A stretch of DNA of 64,000 nt from positions 124,001-188,000 of the forward strand of contig NZ_VWWL01000014.1 in assembly GCF_011752995.1 (NCBI RefSeq). The letters are read 5' to 3'. Each line of letters starts with the position of its first letter. Positions within the stretch are counted from its first letter, which is position 1. The DNA comes from Burkholderia sp. Ax-1724. Its GTDB lineage: Bacteria; Pseudomonadota; Gammaproteobacteria; Burkholderiales; Burkholderiaceae. This document shows, one piece after another, positions 25,835 to 34,446 of this stretch. The notes below the pieces were generated by a model that worked only from the letters and a program-made list of their open reading frames with translations, was not told the origin of the DNA and ran no database searches. A program made the position numbers and the translations under genes.

Positions 25835-27247
25835 ATGAGCAACCAGGATCGCATCAAGAACTGGCGCGAGCGCCGGACGGCGCGGCATGCCGGCGACGAG
25901 GCCGGCAATGCGGAGGCGGCGGCGAGTACCGTCACCGATGCGGTGACCAGCACGGCGCACAACGCAGCAGACAGCGCAGCGGGCACCGCAGCGACCCACG
26001 CGGCGCACGGCTTGCGCGCGGCGGACTCCGCGGGCGGCGTGCTGAGCGGCGTACTCGATGCGCTCGCCAGCGCTCCGCACGAGAGCGTGGCCGGGCGGCG
26101 GCGCATCTACGCGGCGCTCGACAGCGAACTCGAGGCGGAACTCGCGCGCGACGGCATGCCGTCCGAGCGCGCGGAATTGCGCCGGCGCCAGTTGCGCATG
26201 GTCGTGCGTCTGCTGGAAGCCGATATCCGCGCGGGCATCGACGTGCTGACGGCAGGCTATGCACCGGCCACGCTCGACGCCGACGACGCGCGTCTGGTCG
26301 ACGGATTCAACCGGCGCGGACAGCAGCGCAAACAGCAGGAGACGCGCGACGCACGCCGTCTCGCATCGCGCGAGGACGTGGCCTTCGAGATCGCGCTGAA
26401 GCCGCACGAGGCGCACGAAGTCGCGCTGCTGCGCGAGAGGATCGCCGGCATTCATGCGCGGCAGCACGGCGCGCAGCCGGGCACGCTGCAATCGCGGCTG
26501 GCGAGCATCGGGCCGCTGCTGCGGCTCCAGCTGCATATCCTGCAGAGCGAAAGCCGCATCGCGCTGCTGTGGTCCGTGGTCGGTCCCGCCGTGCTGCTGA
26601 GCCTGATCTCGTCGCTGTACTTCCTGATGGGCACGCACTACGTGCTCGGCATGGACGTGCCGACGTTCTCTCTGCTGGGCGCGACGACGTGGATCATGTT
26701 CCGGCAGGCGGTGTTTCGCACGAGCACGAGCTATGTCGCGGCGCGCGGGCTCATCAACCTGGAGTCGGTCACGCCGCTCGCGGTGGCGCTGGTGCAGGGC
26801 GGGCTCTTCATCGGCATCTATCTCGGCGTGTATGCCGTGCTGATCGGCGTCGGCCACAGCCTGGGCCTCATCACGCTGCCCGTGCGCTGGTCGGGTGCGA
26901 TCGCCTATGTCGTGATGATGGGCGGCGCGGGCGTCTCGATGGGGCTGATCTTCGGCAGCATTGCTATCCGCTGGCACTTCTTCTTGCGCTTTGCGCCCGT
27001 GATCGAGCGCGGCCTGGAAGTATTCTCGTCGGTCTTTTTCGTCTCCGAGCAGTTGCCGGAGCAATACCGCAAGTATTTCTTATGGTCGCCGTTCGCGCAT
27101 GGGATGCAACTGCTCAGATCGGCGTACTTCGACAGCTATTCGTCGCATGACGCGAGCTTCGCGTATTTCGTCACCGCGCTGGTTTTTCTCGGCGTGCTCG
27201 GCGCGGGCATGGAGCGGCTCGCGCGAACCCATGTTCAACCGATGTGA
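25835..27247 (+). CDS. vexB: VexB/KpsM-type ABC-2 permease with about 200-residue N-terminal extension
   Basis: A 470-residue protein. The last 260 residues are an ABC-2 permease with about six hydrophobic segments ('LLWSVVGPAVLLSLISSLYF', 'WIMFRQAVFRTSTSYVAARG', 'FSSVFFVSEQLPEQYRKYFL'), the size of KpsM or VexB. The first 200 residues are soluble: an Ala/His/Thr-rich stretch, then a helical unit 'RRRIYAALDSELEAELARDG' and 'RRRQLRMVVRLLEADI'. This has no counterpart in standard KpsM proteins and may bind the partner ATPase or a regulator. The start is 10 bp after vexA, and vexC starts 7 bp after its stop. Confidence 0.85.
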   Translation: MSNQDRIKNWRERRTARHAGDEAGNAEAAASTVTDAVTSTAHNAADSAAGTAATHAAHGLRAADSAGGVLSGVLDALASAPHESVAGRRRIYAALDSELEAELARDGMPSERAELRRRQLRMVVRLLEADIRAGIDVLTAGYAPATLDADDARLVDGFNRRGQQRKQQETRDARRLASREDVAFEIALKPHEAHEVALLRERIAGIHARQHGAQPGTLQSRLASIGPLLRLQLHILQSESRIALLWSVVGPAVLLSLISSLYFLMGTHYVLGMDVPTFSLLGATTWIMFRQAVFRTSTSYVAARGLINLESVTPLAVALVQGGLFIGIYLGVYAVLIGVGHSLGLITLPVRWSGAIAYVVMMGGAGVSMGLIFGSIAIRWHFFLRFAPVIERGLEVFSSVFFVSEQLPEQYRKYFLWSPFAHGMQLLRSAYFDSYSSHDASFAYFVTALVFLGVLGAGMERLARTHVQPM

Positions 27248-27254
27248 GCGCGCC

Positions 27255-27971
27255 ATGATCCTGATGAACGGTGTGACGGACGTGCCGCGAATTTTCGGTG
27301 CGCGGCAGCCGCTGCTGCAGCAGGTTGACCTGCTGATTCCGCAGGGGCGCTATGCGCTGCTCTCGCGGCGGCCGGAATTCCATCGCGCGATCGTCGACGT
27401 GATCGCGGGGCTGCGGCCGCCGCGCGAGGGCTTCGTCGCTCACCAGGGGCTCGTGTCGTGGCCGCTCGGGCGGCAGGGCTTCGTGCGCGGCAAGGCGACC
27501 GGCCTGCGCATGATCGAGTTCGTCTGCGCGCTCTATGGGCTTGCGCCCACGCCCTGCGTCGAGCTGGTGTCGGACCTGCTGACGAGCCCCGAGTATCTGG
27601 CGCGGCCGATGGAGCATTGGCCGCTCTATGTGCGTCAGGAATTTTCCTTTGCGCTCGCGCTCGCGCCGGACTTCGACGTGTATGTCGTCGAAGGTGCAAT
27701 TCCGTTCGAGGACTGCCGCTTCACGAACCTGTGGCTCGCGCTGTTCGAAGAACGGCTGGTCGGGCGCACGCTGCTTCTATCAACCTACCGTCATCAGCAA
27801 ATGATGGATTACTGCACCAAAGGTTTGGTCTATGAGCAATACGGCCTTCGGATCAACGACGACCTCGGAGAATGCATCCGCCGGTTCCCGCCCCGGAGAT
27901 CCCGCAGCGAGTCAGGCGGAGACAATGTGGTCGACATCGGCGTCGGCGTCGGAGACCAGTTCGGCGTCTAG
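27255..27971 (+). CDS. vexC: VexC/KpsT-type ABC protein lacking all ATPase motifs
   Basis: A 239-residue protein that aligns with capsule-export ATPases (KpsT/VexC, about 220 residues) along its length: 'MILMNGVTDVPRIFG' start, 'LRPPREG', 'ALAPDFDVYVVEG', 'CTKGLVYEQYG' end. The functional motifs are missing. The Walker A region reads 'YALLSRRPEFHRAIVDVIAG' with no GxGKST. The signature LSGG region reads 'WPLYVRQEFSFAL'. The Walker B DE pair reads 'EG'. The switch His region reads 'LLSTYRHQQ'. The reading frame is intact, so this is not simple decay. It overlaps vexD by 140 bases. The transporter may use another ATPase, or this is a structural partner. Confidence 0.8.
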   Translation: MILMNGVTDVPRIFGARQPLLQQVDLLIPQGRYALLSRRPEFHRAIVDVIAGLRPPREGFVAHQGLVSWPLGRQGFVRGKATGLRMIEFVCALYGLAPTPCVELVSDLLTSPEYLARPMEHWPLYVRQEFSFALALAPDFDVYVVEGAIPFEDCRFTNLWLALFEERLVGRTLLLSTYRHQQMMDYCTKGLVYEQYGLRINDDLGECIRRFPPRRSRSESGGDNVVDIGVGVGDQFGV

Positions 27972-29121
27972 CGAGGAACTGCCGCTCGCGCAGCGCGCCA
28001 GGGTGCGCGAGCAGGCGTTGCGGCAGCGCCGCCGCCAGCGGCTCGTGACACTCGGCCTCGTGCTCGTGCCGGTCGTGCTGACGGCGCTTTACGCGCTCGT
28101 CTTCGCCGCGCCGCGCTATCGCGCCGAAGCGCGCTTCTCGGTGCGTTCGAGCGCGTCCCAGCCGGCCGCGCAGGGCACCGCGGGCCTGCTGTCGAGCGGC
28201 AGCGGCGGCAGCGTGGTGGGCGGCTTCGTCGACGGCTGGGCCGTGGCCGACTTCATCCGCTCGCGCGACGCCATGCGCCAGCTCGACAACCGGATCGGGC
28301 TGCGCCGGTATCTCGTGTACACCGGCCTCGACCCGCTGAACCGGCTGTCGCCCGAGGCCGGCGAGGACGCGCTGTACCGCGCCTATCTCGGCGCGGTCGA
28401 CGTCTCGTACAACATGATCGAGCAGATCGACGTGCTGCGCGTGAGCGCCTTCTCGCCCGAGGATGCGCGCACGCTGTCGGACGCGCTGATCGGGCTGGCT
28501 CAGCAGTTCGTCAACAACATGGACGAAAAGGGCGTGACCGATACGCTCAAGGTCAGCAAGGAGGCCGTGACGCGCGCGGAGAAGGAGGCGATCGGGGCGC
28601 GCGGCACGCTGACCGACTGGCGCGTGCGCAACGGCAATATCGACCCCGAGGCGGAAGCCGGCATGTTGCTGAATCTCTCCGCGCAGCTGGAGGCCGAACT
28701 CAACACTGCGAAGATCAATCTCGACAAGATCCGCGCGCTGAACAACCCCGAGCATCCGATGCTGAAGCCCGCGCAGATGCAGGTGAGCGCGCTGCGCAAG
28801 CAGCTCGACGAGGTGCATGCGCGCATGAGCGGCAAGGGCAACACCGACGCGAGCCGGCTGAAGTCCTATCAGGCGCTGCTGAACGCGCAGACTTTCGCGG
28901 ACCAGAATCTCGCCTCGGCACGGCAGAACTATCAGCAGGCCTTTACCGACACGCTGCGGCTGCAACGCTACCTCAGCGTGATCGCGCGCCCGTTGCCCGA
29001 GGGGCGGCCCGGCAGCCCGAATACCGGCGTGCTGCTGATCGAGGCGCTGGCCGTGGGGTTCGTCTTCGCGTTTGCCGTGCGTGCCGCCGAGGCGCTGTAC
29101 CGGGAGTTCAGGCATGGCTGA
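27832..29121 (+). CDS. vexD: VexD/KpsE-type periplasmic adaptor (PCP family)
   Basis: A 429-residue inner-membrane protein with two TM helices, 'LVTLGLVLVPVVLTALYALV' near residue 70 and 'TGVLLIEALAVGFVFAFAV' near the C-terminus. A large periplasmic region between them has a Wzz-like beta domain ('PRYRAEARFSVRSSAS') and long coiled-coil helices. This is the KpsE layout: it should bridge the permease and VexA. ATG 27832 has AAAGG 8 nt upstream although it lies inside vexC; ATG 27925 is an alternative that removes a Ser/Thr-rich 31-residue start. The stop overlaps vexE by 8 bases. Confidence 0.85.
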   Translation: MSNTAFGSTTTSENASAGSRPGDPAASQAETMWSTSASASETSSASSEELPLAQRARVREQALRQRRRQRLVTLGLVLVPVVLTALYALVFAAPRYRAEARFSVRSSASQPAAQGTAGLLSSGSGGSVVGGFVDGWAVADFIRSRDAMRQLDNRIGLRRYLVYTGLDPLNRLSPEAGEDALYRAYLGAVDVSYNMIEQIDVLRVSAFSPEDARTLSDALIGLAQQFVNNMDEKGVTDTLKVSKEAVTRAEKEAIGARGTLTDWRVRNGNIDPEAEAGMLLNLSAQLEAELNTAKINLDKIRALNNPEHPMLKPAQMQVSALRKQLDEVHARMSGKGNTDASRLKSYQALLNAQTFADQNLASARQNYQQAFTDTLRLQRYLSVIARPLPEGRPGSPNTGVLLIEALAVGFVFAFAVRAAEALYREFRHG

Positions 29122-31345
29122 GCCGGTGACCACACGCGCCGGGCATGGCGAACGCGATGAACGCGGCGAGCGTTCCGCACGCGCCGGCACGCTGGCGCCG
29201 CTCGAAGCCGCGAAGCGGGCGATCCGCACGGAAGCGTGGGAGCCGGGGCTGGCGCAGCTCGACGAGATCGAGCGCGGCGGCGGCCAGCTCGACGCTCATG
29301 CCGGCCTGCTGAAGGCGATCGCGCTGATCCGCTCGCGCGGCTTCGCGGCCGGAATCGGCGGCCTCGACGCGCAGCGGATTCGCGAAGCCCAGGGCCGCGC
29401 CGACGTGCGCCGCCTCGTGGTCGCGCCGTTCGTCAAGTCCGGGGCGCTGGCCGAGGCGGCCCAGGTGTTCGACCTGCTGGTGCGTGCCTATCCCGAGAGC
29501 GGCGACGACCGGCGCAGCTACGCGAGCGTGCTCGCGCGGCTCAAGCGCTGGAGCGAGGCGATCGCGCATGTCGACGAGGCGGCCCGTCTCGCGCCCGACG
29601 ACGTCGCGCTGCTGGCCACGCGCATCCAGTTGCGCACCCAGGCCGGCGAGGCGGAAGCGGCGGCGCAACTGGCGCGCGAGTCGAGCGTCGCCGCGACGCT
29701 GGCGCCCGGCGACGCGCATATCTGGATGACCGCGCTGCTGCGCGGCGGCGATCCGGCCGGCGCGGCCAGCATCGCCGCCAAGATCGACGCGCCGAATCCC
29801 CGGGTGGCGAGCGTCGCGGTGCAGGCGCTGCTCGGCAGCGGCCGGACCGGCGCGGCGATTTCGGTCGGCCGCAACGCGCTGCGCGCCGGACACGACAGCG
29901 CGGCGCTGCGTTCGCAACTCGCCCAGGCGCACCTCGCGCGCGGCACGCACGACGACCGCCTCGTCGCCGCGCTCGAACATCTCGCCGCGGGCGTCCGGAT
30001 GGCGCCGGACGATCTGCGGCTCAATTCGCTCTATGGCGAAACGCTCCTGCGTGCCGGGCGCTTTGCGGAGTCGGTGCCGTTCCTCGAGAAAAGCGCCGCG
30101 CTCGCGCCGGGGCTGGAGCACGTGCGGGCGATGTACGCGCGCGCCTTGCGTCATTCCGGCGATCACGCGGCGTCGGCCGAGCAGTATCTGCAACTGGCCC
30201 GCTCGAATCAGGAGCACGCGCGCTGGCAGCGCGCGGCGGCCGGCGCGCTGACCCAGGCGGGCCGCATGGACGAGGCGGCCACCCTGTTCGACGCGTTTAT
30301 CCATCGCCGTGGGGCCGGCTTGCCGGCCACCTTCGAGCAGGCGTTCGCGCGGATCGACGCCGACGCGAACACGATCACGGTGCCGCGCGCGCGGCTCGAC
30401 TGGGCTTGGGCGCTGCGCGGCGCGAGCGGCGAAGCCGGCGCGGAGCCGGCGGCGGCACAGCCTGCGGCGCAAGCGGCGACACAGGCGGTGACACAAACGG
30501 CAGCACAAGCGGCGACACAGGCGGTGACACAAACGGCAGCACAAGCGGCGACACAGGCGGTGACACAAACGGCAGCACAAGCGGCAGCACAAACGGCAGC
30601 ACAAACGGCGACACAAGCGCTGTCGCGCGAGGACTGGGAACGTGCGGCGCAATGGGGCTATCTCGCCGACCACCTGCTGCTCGACTGGCTCGAATGCCGC
30701 GAGGATCGCGCGGAAGAAGCGATGGAGCTGCTCGCGAACCTCGACGAGGCCGAGCAGTTCTTCGAGCCGCTGTGCGAGGGCGGACGCGGCTTCGTGCTCG
30801 CCACGGCCCACGTGGGGCCGCTGTACGGCGGCCTGATGGCGCTCGATCTGCTCGATATCCCGTCGCGCTGGGTCGCATCGACGCCGAGTATCAGCCGCAG
30901 CCACTACGCCCGCTCGCTGATCTCGACGAGCGACAGGACCGAAGTGCAGGTCGTGAAGGCCAGCCTCAAGGCGCTGCAGGAAGGACATGCCGTGTGTCTC
31001 GCCGTGGATGGCGCGCTCAATCCGGCCGCGGCGCGCGTGCCGTTCGAGAGCCAGGAGATCACGTGGTCGAGCTTCGCCGCGCGCGCCAGCTACCGCCTCG
31101 GACTGCCCTCGGTTTTCTATGCGCCCAGATGGGAGCGGGGCCGCATCGTGCATACGCTCAAACGGCTCTCCGAGCCGCATGACGGCGAAACGCTCGAAGA
31201 CTACGTGGCGCGATGGCAGCACGAATGGCTCGCGCATCTGCGCGGCCATCTCGCCGGGCAGCCGGAAAACCTGCGCCTGAGCGGCGGACTCTGGCGGCAC
31301 GTGGTGGCGGCCGACCGCTCGAATGCGGCGACGGACAAGGGTTGA
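29114..31345 (+). CDS. vexE: VexE-like protein: TPR-like region plus LpxL-type acyltransferase domain
   Basis: A 743-residue protein. Residues about 20-430 are TPR-like helical repeats ('RLKRWSEAIAHVDEAARLAP', 'GRFAESVPFLEKSAALAPG'). Residues about 445-500 are an Ala/Gln/Thr repeat linker (separate entry). The last 240 residues resemble lipid A-type acyltransferases ('FVLATAHVGPLYGGLMALDL', 'GLPSVFYAPRWERGRIVHTL'). In the Vi system VexE helps form the acylated reducing end that anchors the polymer. His566 of the expected H-x4-D/E pair is present, but the acidic residue is replaced by Tyr. The start overlaps the vexD stop by 8 bases (ATGGCTGA). Confidence 0.78.
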   Translation: MAEPVTTRAGHGERDERGERSARAGTLAPLEAAKRAIRTEAWEPGLAQLDEIERGGGQLDAHAGLLKAIALIRSRGFAAGIGGLDAQRIREAQGRADVRRLVVAPFVKSGALAEAAQVFDLLVRAYPESGDDRRSYASVLARLKRWSEAIAHVDEAARLAPDDVALLATRIQLRTQAGEAEAAAQLARESSVAATLAPGDAHIWMTALLRGGDPAGAASIAAKIDAPNPRVASVAVQALLGSGRTGAAISVGRNALRAGHDSAALRSQLAQAHLARGTHDDRLVAALEHLAAGVRMAPDDLRLNSLYGETLLRAGRFAESVPFLEKSAALAPGLEHVRAMYARALRHSGDHAASAEQYLQLARSNQEHARWQRAAAGALTQAGRMDEAATLFDAFIHRRGAGLPATFEQAFARIDADANTITVPRARLDWAWALRGASGEAGAEPAAAQPAAQAATQAVTQTAAQAATQAVTQTAAQAATQAVTQTAAQAAAQTAAQTATQALSREDWERAAQWGYLADHLLLDWLECREDRAEEAMELLANLDEAEQFFEPLCEGGRGFVLATAHVGPLYGGLMALDLLDIPSRWVASTPSISRSHYARSLISTSDRTEVQVVKASLKALQEGHAVCLAVDGALNPAAARVPFESQEITWSSFAARASYRLGLPSVFYAPRWERGRIVHTLKRLSEPHDGETLEDYVARWQHEWLAHLRGHLAGQPENLRLSGGLWRHVVAADRSNAATDKG
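30473..30617 (+). repeat. 36-bp in-frame tandem repeat in vexE, three perfect copies
   Basis: Copies start at 30473, 30509 and 30545, each 36 bp, encoding the 12-residue unit AATQAVTQTAAQ. A shorter degenerate tail follows to about 30617. The array stays in frame and links the TPR-like region to the acyltransferase domain. Copy number could change by slippage. Confidence 0.9.
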
Positions 31346-31398
31346 TTGGGTTCACTAACGATTACGCGGAAGATTACGCAGAACGTGGAGAAGCAAAC

Positions 31399-32490
31399 AT
31401 GAAACAGAACGAAACCGCGGCGCAAGCCGGCTTGCCGTCATGGCTACAGGACGGGACGCAGGATGGGCTGCGAACCTTGTTGCAGGAAAAGCGCTATTGC
31501 TGGCTCGTCACCGGCGCCGCGGGGTTTATCGGCTCCAATCTCGTCGAGACCTTGCTGCTGCTCGGGCAGGACGTGCGCGGCCTCGATAATTTCGCCACCG
31601 GCCACTGGCACAACCTGCACGAAGTGAAGAAGCGGGTCGGCGAGGCGGCCTGGAGCCGGTTCGCGTTCCACGAGGCCGACATTCGCGACGCGGACTCGTG
31701 CGCGAAGGCGGTCGCCGGCGTGGACTACGTGCTGCATCAGGCGGCGCTGGGCTCGGTGCCGCGCTCCGTGAAGGACCCCAAAACGACCAACGACGTCAAC
31801 GTGTCCGGCTTTCTGTCAATGCTCGACGCCGCGCGCCAGGCCTGCGTGCGGCGCTTCGTCTATGCCGCGTCGAGCTCGACCTACGGCGACGAACCCAATC
31901 TGCCGAAGCGCGAGGAGCGCATCGGCAATCCGCTCTCGCCGTATGCGGTGACGAAGCTCGTCAACGAACTCTATGCGAGCGTCTATTCGCGCACCTACGG
32001 TTTTCATTCGATCGGCCTGCGCTACTTCAACGCGTTCGGCCCGCGTCAGGACCCGGACGGCGCGTATGCCGCAGTGATCCCCAAATGGATCGCGGCGATG
32101 CTGGCGGGCGACGACGTGCAGATCAACGGAGACGGCGAAACGAGCCGCGACTTCTGCTACGTGGGCAACGTCGTGCAGGCCAACCTGCGCGCCGCGCTGA
32201 AGGAAGACCTCGCCGCGAGCGACGTGTACAACGTCGCGGTGGGCGGCCGCACCACGCTCAACGACCTGTTCTCGATCATCCAGGCCGGGCTCGCCACGCA
32301 CGGCGTGCACTACGCGAAGCAGCCGGTCTACCAGTCGTTCCGCGCGGGCGACGTGCGCCATTCGCAGGCCGACATCGCGAAGGCGGTACGGGAGCTGGGC
32401 TTCTCAGGGCTGTTCGATCTGAGGCGCGGCATGACGGAAGCGCTCTCCTGGTACCTCGCATTCATCGCGGGCGAGCGGTCGCCGGCTTGA
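31399..32490 (+). CDS. tviC: UDP-GlcNAcA 4-epimerase (TviC/WbpP type)
   Basis: A 363-residue extended SDR enzyme. 'VTGAAGFIGSNLVETLL' is the NAD loop, 'ALGSVPRSVKDPKTTNDVN' is a signature of the UDP-HexNAc epimerase group, 'AASSSTYGDEP' and 'SPYAVTKLVNELYA' hold the Ser-Tyr-Lys triad, and 'LRYFNAFGPRQDP' follows. TviC converts UDP-GlcNAcA to UDP-GalNAcA, the Vi monomer. GGAG lies 8 nt before ATG 31399; the open frame upstream overlaps vexE. Here the gene follows vexE, whereas in Salmonella it lies between tviB and tviD. It ends inside a hairpin. Confidence 0.87.
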   Translation: MKQNETAAQAGLPSWLQDGTQDGLRTLLQEKRYCWLVTGAAGFIGSNLVETLLLLGQDVRGLDNFATGHWHNLHEVKKRVGEAAWSRFAFHEADIRDADSCAKAVAGVDYVLHQAALGSVPRSVKDPKTTNDVNVSGFLSMLDAARQACVRRFVYAASSSTYGDEPNLPKREERIGNPLSPYAVTKLVNELYASVYSRTYGFHSIGLRYFNAFGPRQDPDGAYAAVIPKWIAAMLAGDDVQINGDGETSRDFCYVGNVVQANLRAALKEDLAASDVYNVAVGGRTTLNDLFSIIQAGLATHGVHYAKQPVYQSFRAGDVRHSQADIAKAVRELGFSGLFDLRRGMTEALSWYLAFIAGERSPA

Positions 32491-32506
32491 GTCGGCTCAA
32501 GCCGGC
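32481..32506 (+). terminator. Hairpin over the tviC stop codon
   Basis: GCCGGCTTGA (32481-32490, including the TGA) pairs perfectly with TCAAGCCGGC (32497-32506) around a 6-nt loop. TCAAGCCGGCTTGA (32497-32510) is also a palindrome, giving an alternative fold. There is no T-tract. It may limit read-through from the vex genes into glmS. Confidence 0.5.
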
Positions 32507-32560
32507 TTGAACCGGCCCGATGCGGCAGGTCGCGTCAATCGATAACACACACTCAGGCAT

Positions 32561-32578
32561 GGGCGTGAAAGCACGCCC
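32561..32578 (+). promoter_or_regulatory. Hairpin just before the glmS ribosome site
   Basis: GGGCGTG (32561-32567) AAAG CACGCCC (32572-32578) is a perfect 7-bp stem with a tetraloop, ending about 10 nt before AAAAGGA of glmS. It could affect glmS translation or mRNA stability. Confidence 0.4.
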
Positions 32579-32601
32579 CAACACGAGAAAAGGAAACAGT
32601 C

Positions 32602-34419
32602 ATGTGCGGCATTGTTGGTGCGGTTGCGCGAGAGAATATTGTTCCGGTGCTGGTCGAAGGTCTCCGGCGCCTCGAATATCGCGGCTACGATTCGTGCGGC
32701 GTCGCCGTGAATTCGAAGCGGGGTCTTGAACGGATGCGCAGTATCGAGCGCGTATCGCACCTCGATTCGCGGCTGCGCCGCGCGGGGCTCGAAAGCGCGA
32801 GCGGCATTGCTCATACGCGTTGGGCGACGCACGGGGCACCGGAAATCCGCAATGCGCATCCGATGCTGTCCCGCGATGCGTTGGCGGTGGTCCACAACGG
32901 CATCATCGAAAACTACGAATCGCTGCGCGACGAACTCGCCGGCCGCGGCTACGAGTTCGTGTCGCAGACCGATACGGAAGTCATCGCCCATCTGATCCAC
33001 AGCGTCTATGACGGCGACCTGTTCGCGGCGGTGCGCGAGGCCGTGCAACGGTTGCACGGTGCCTACGCGATCGCGGTGGTGCACGAGGACCGGCCGGACC
33101 TTATCGTCGGCGCGCGCGAGGGCTCGCCGCTGCTGATCGGCGCCGGCGAGGCGGGCAATTTTCTCGCCTCCGACGCGCTCGCGCTGACGGGCCAGGCCGA
33201 GCGCTTCATGTTTCTCGACGACGGCGACGTCTGCGAACTGACGCGCGAATCGATCCGCATCGTGGCGCGCGACGGCAAGCCGGTCGTGCGCGAGTCCCAG
33301 CAGGTGAGCGTCGCGAACGCGGCGGTGGAGCTCGGAAGCTACCGGCACTACATGCAGAAGGAAATCTTCGAGCAGCCCGCCGTGGTGGCCGCGACCACGC
33401 GCGGTGTCGAAGCGTTCAAGGCCGAGCTGTTCGGCGAGGCCGCGCCCGCGACGTTCGACGGCATCGACAGCATCCAGATACTCGCCTGCGGCACGAGCTA
33501 CTACGCGGGTCTCGTCGCGAAGTACTGGCTCGAATCGATCGCCAAGATCAGGACCGATGTCGAGATCGCGAGCGAGTACCGCTATCGCGAACCGGTGGCG
33601 AGCCCGCGCGCGCTCGTCGTGACGATCTCGCAGTCGGGCGAGACCGCCGATACGCTGGCCGCGCTCAAGTACGCGCAGTCGCTCGACCAGACCCGCACGC
33701 TCACGATCTGCAACGTGCCGTCGAGCGCGATGGTGCAGCTGTGCGGCACGCGCTTTCTGACCCAGGCGGGGCAGGAGGTCGGCGTCGCCTCGACGAAGGC
33801 GTTTACCGCGCAACTGGTGGCGCTTTTCATGCTGGCCGTGACGCTCGGACGCCAGCGCGGTCACGTCACGGCGCTGCGCGAGTCGCAGTATCTGCAACAG
33901 TTGCATGGGTTGCCGCAGATGCTGACGGCGGCGCTCGCGCTCGAACCGCAGATCGCCGCATGGGCGAAGCAGCTGACCACCAGCGAGCATGCGCTGTTCC
34001 TCGGGCGCGGGCTGCAATATCCGATCGCGCTCGAAGGCGCGCTCAAGCTCAAGGAGATTTCCTATATTCACGCCGAGGCCTATCCGGCCGGCGAACTCAA
34101 GCATGGCCCGCTCGCGCTCGTGACGGCGGCCATGCCCGTGATCGCAATCGTGCCGGACGACGAGATGCAGGAGAAGATGAAGTCGAACATTCAGGAGGTG
34201 CGGGCGCGCGGCGGCGAGGTCTACGTGCTTGCCGACAAGGACACGCGCATCGCCGATGAAAAGGGGCTTCATGTCGTTCGCCTGCCGGCGCATTACGGGG
34301 TGCTGTCGCCGGTTCTGTACACGGTGCCGTTGCAGTTGCTCGCCTATCACACCGCGTGCGCGCGTGGCGCCGATGTCGACAAGCCGCGGAACCTCGCGAA
34401 GTCGGTCACGGTCGAGTAA
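32602..34419 (+). CDS. glmS: Glutamine--fructose-6-phosphate aminotransferase
   Basis: A 605-residue GlmS. It starts 'MCGIVGAVARENIVPVLVEG' with Cys2 as the glutaminase nucleophile, and 'RRLEYRGYDSCG' and 'HTRWATHGAP' complete the N-terminal amidotransferase. Two SIS domains follow ('ILACGTSYYAGLVAKYWLE', 'TISQSGETADTLAALK'), and it ends 'DKPRNLAKSVTVE'. It makes glucosamine-6-phosphate for UDP-GlcNAc. AAAAGGA lies 8 nt upstream. Its position among capsule genes suggests an extra copy that feeds capsule precursor. Whether the genome has another glmS cannot be seen here. Confidence 0.93.
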   Translation: MCGIVGAVARENIVPVLVEGLRRLEYRGYDSCGVAVNSKRGLERMRSIERVSHLDSRLRRAGLESASGIAHTRWATHGAPEIRNAHPMLSRDALAVVHNGIIENYESLRDELAGRGYEFVSQTDTEVIAHLIHSVYDGDLFAAVREAVQRLHGAYAIAVVHEDRPDLIVGAREGSPLLIGAGEAGNFLASDALALTGQAERFMFLDDGDVCELTRESIRIVARDGKPVVRESQQVSVANAAVELGSYRHYMQKEIFEQPAVVAATTRGVEAFKAELFGEAAPATFDGIDSIQILACGTSYYAGLVAKYWLESIAKIRTDVEIASEYRYREPVASPRALVVTISQSGETADTLAALKYAQSLDQTRTLTICNVPSSAMVQLCGTRFLTQAGQEVGVASTKAFTAQLVALFMLAVTLGRQRGHVTALRESQYLQQLHGLPQMLTAALALEPQIAAWAKQLTTSEHALFLGRGLQYPIALEGALKLKEISYIHAEAYPAGELKHGPLALVTAAMPVIAIVPDDEMQEKMKSNIQEVRARGGEVYVLADKDTRIADEKGLHVVRLPAHYGVLSPVLYTVPLQLLAYHTACARGADVDKPRNLAKSVTVE

Positions 34420-34446
34420 GTTGGACTCCCCATCAAGGCAAGGTTC

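Noticed and set aside
30473..30617. CRISPR-like array
   Set aside because: The 36-bp units are contiguous with no spacers and stay in frame inside vexE.
32490..32601. glmS ribozyme/riboswitch before glmS
   Set aside because: The gap is only 111 bp and shows just two simple hairpins; the glmS ribozyme is known from Gram-positive bacteria and is longer.
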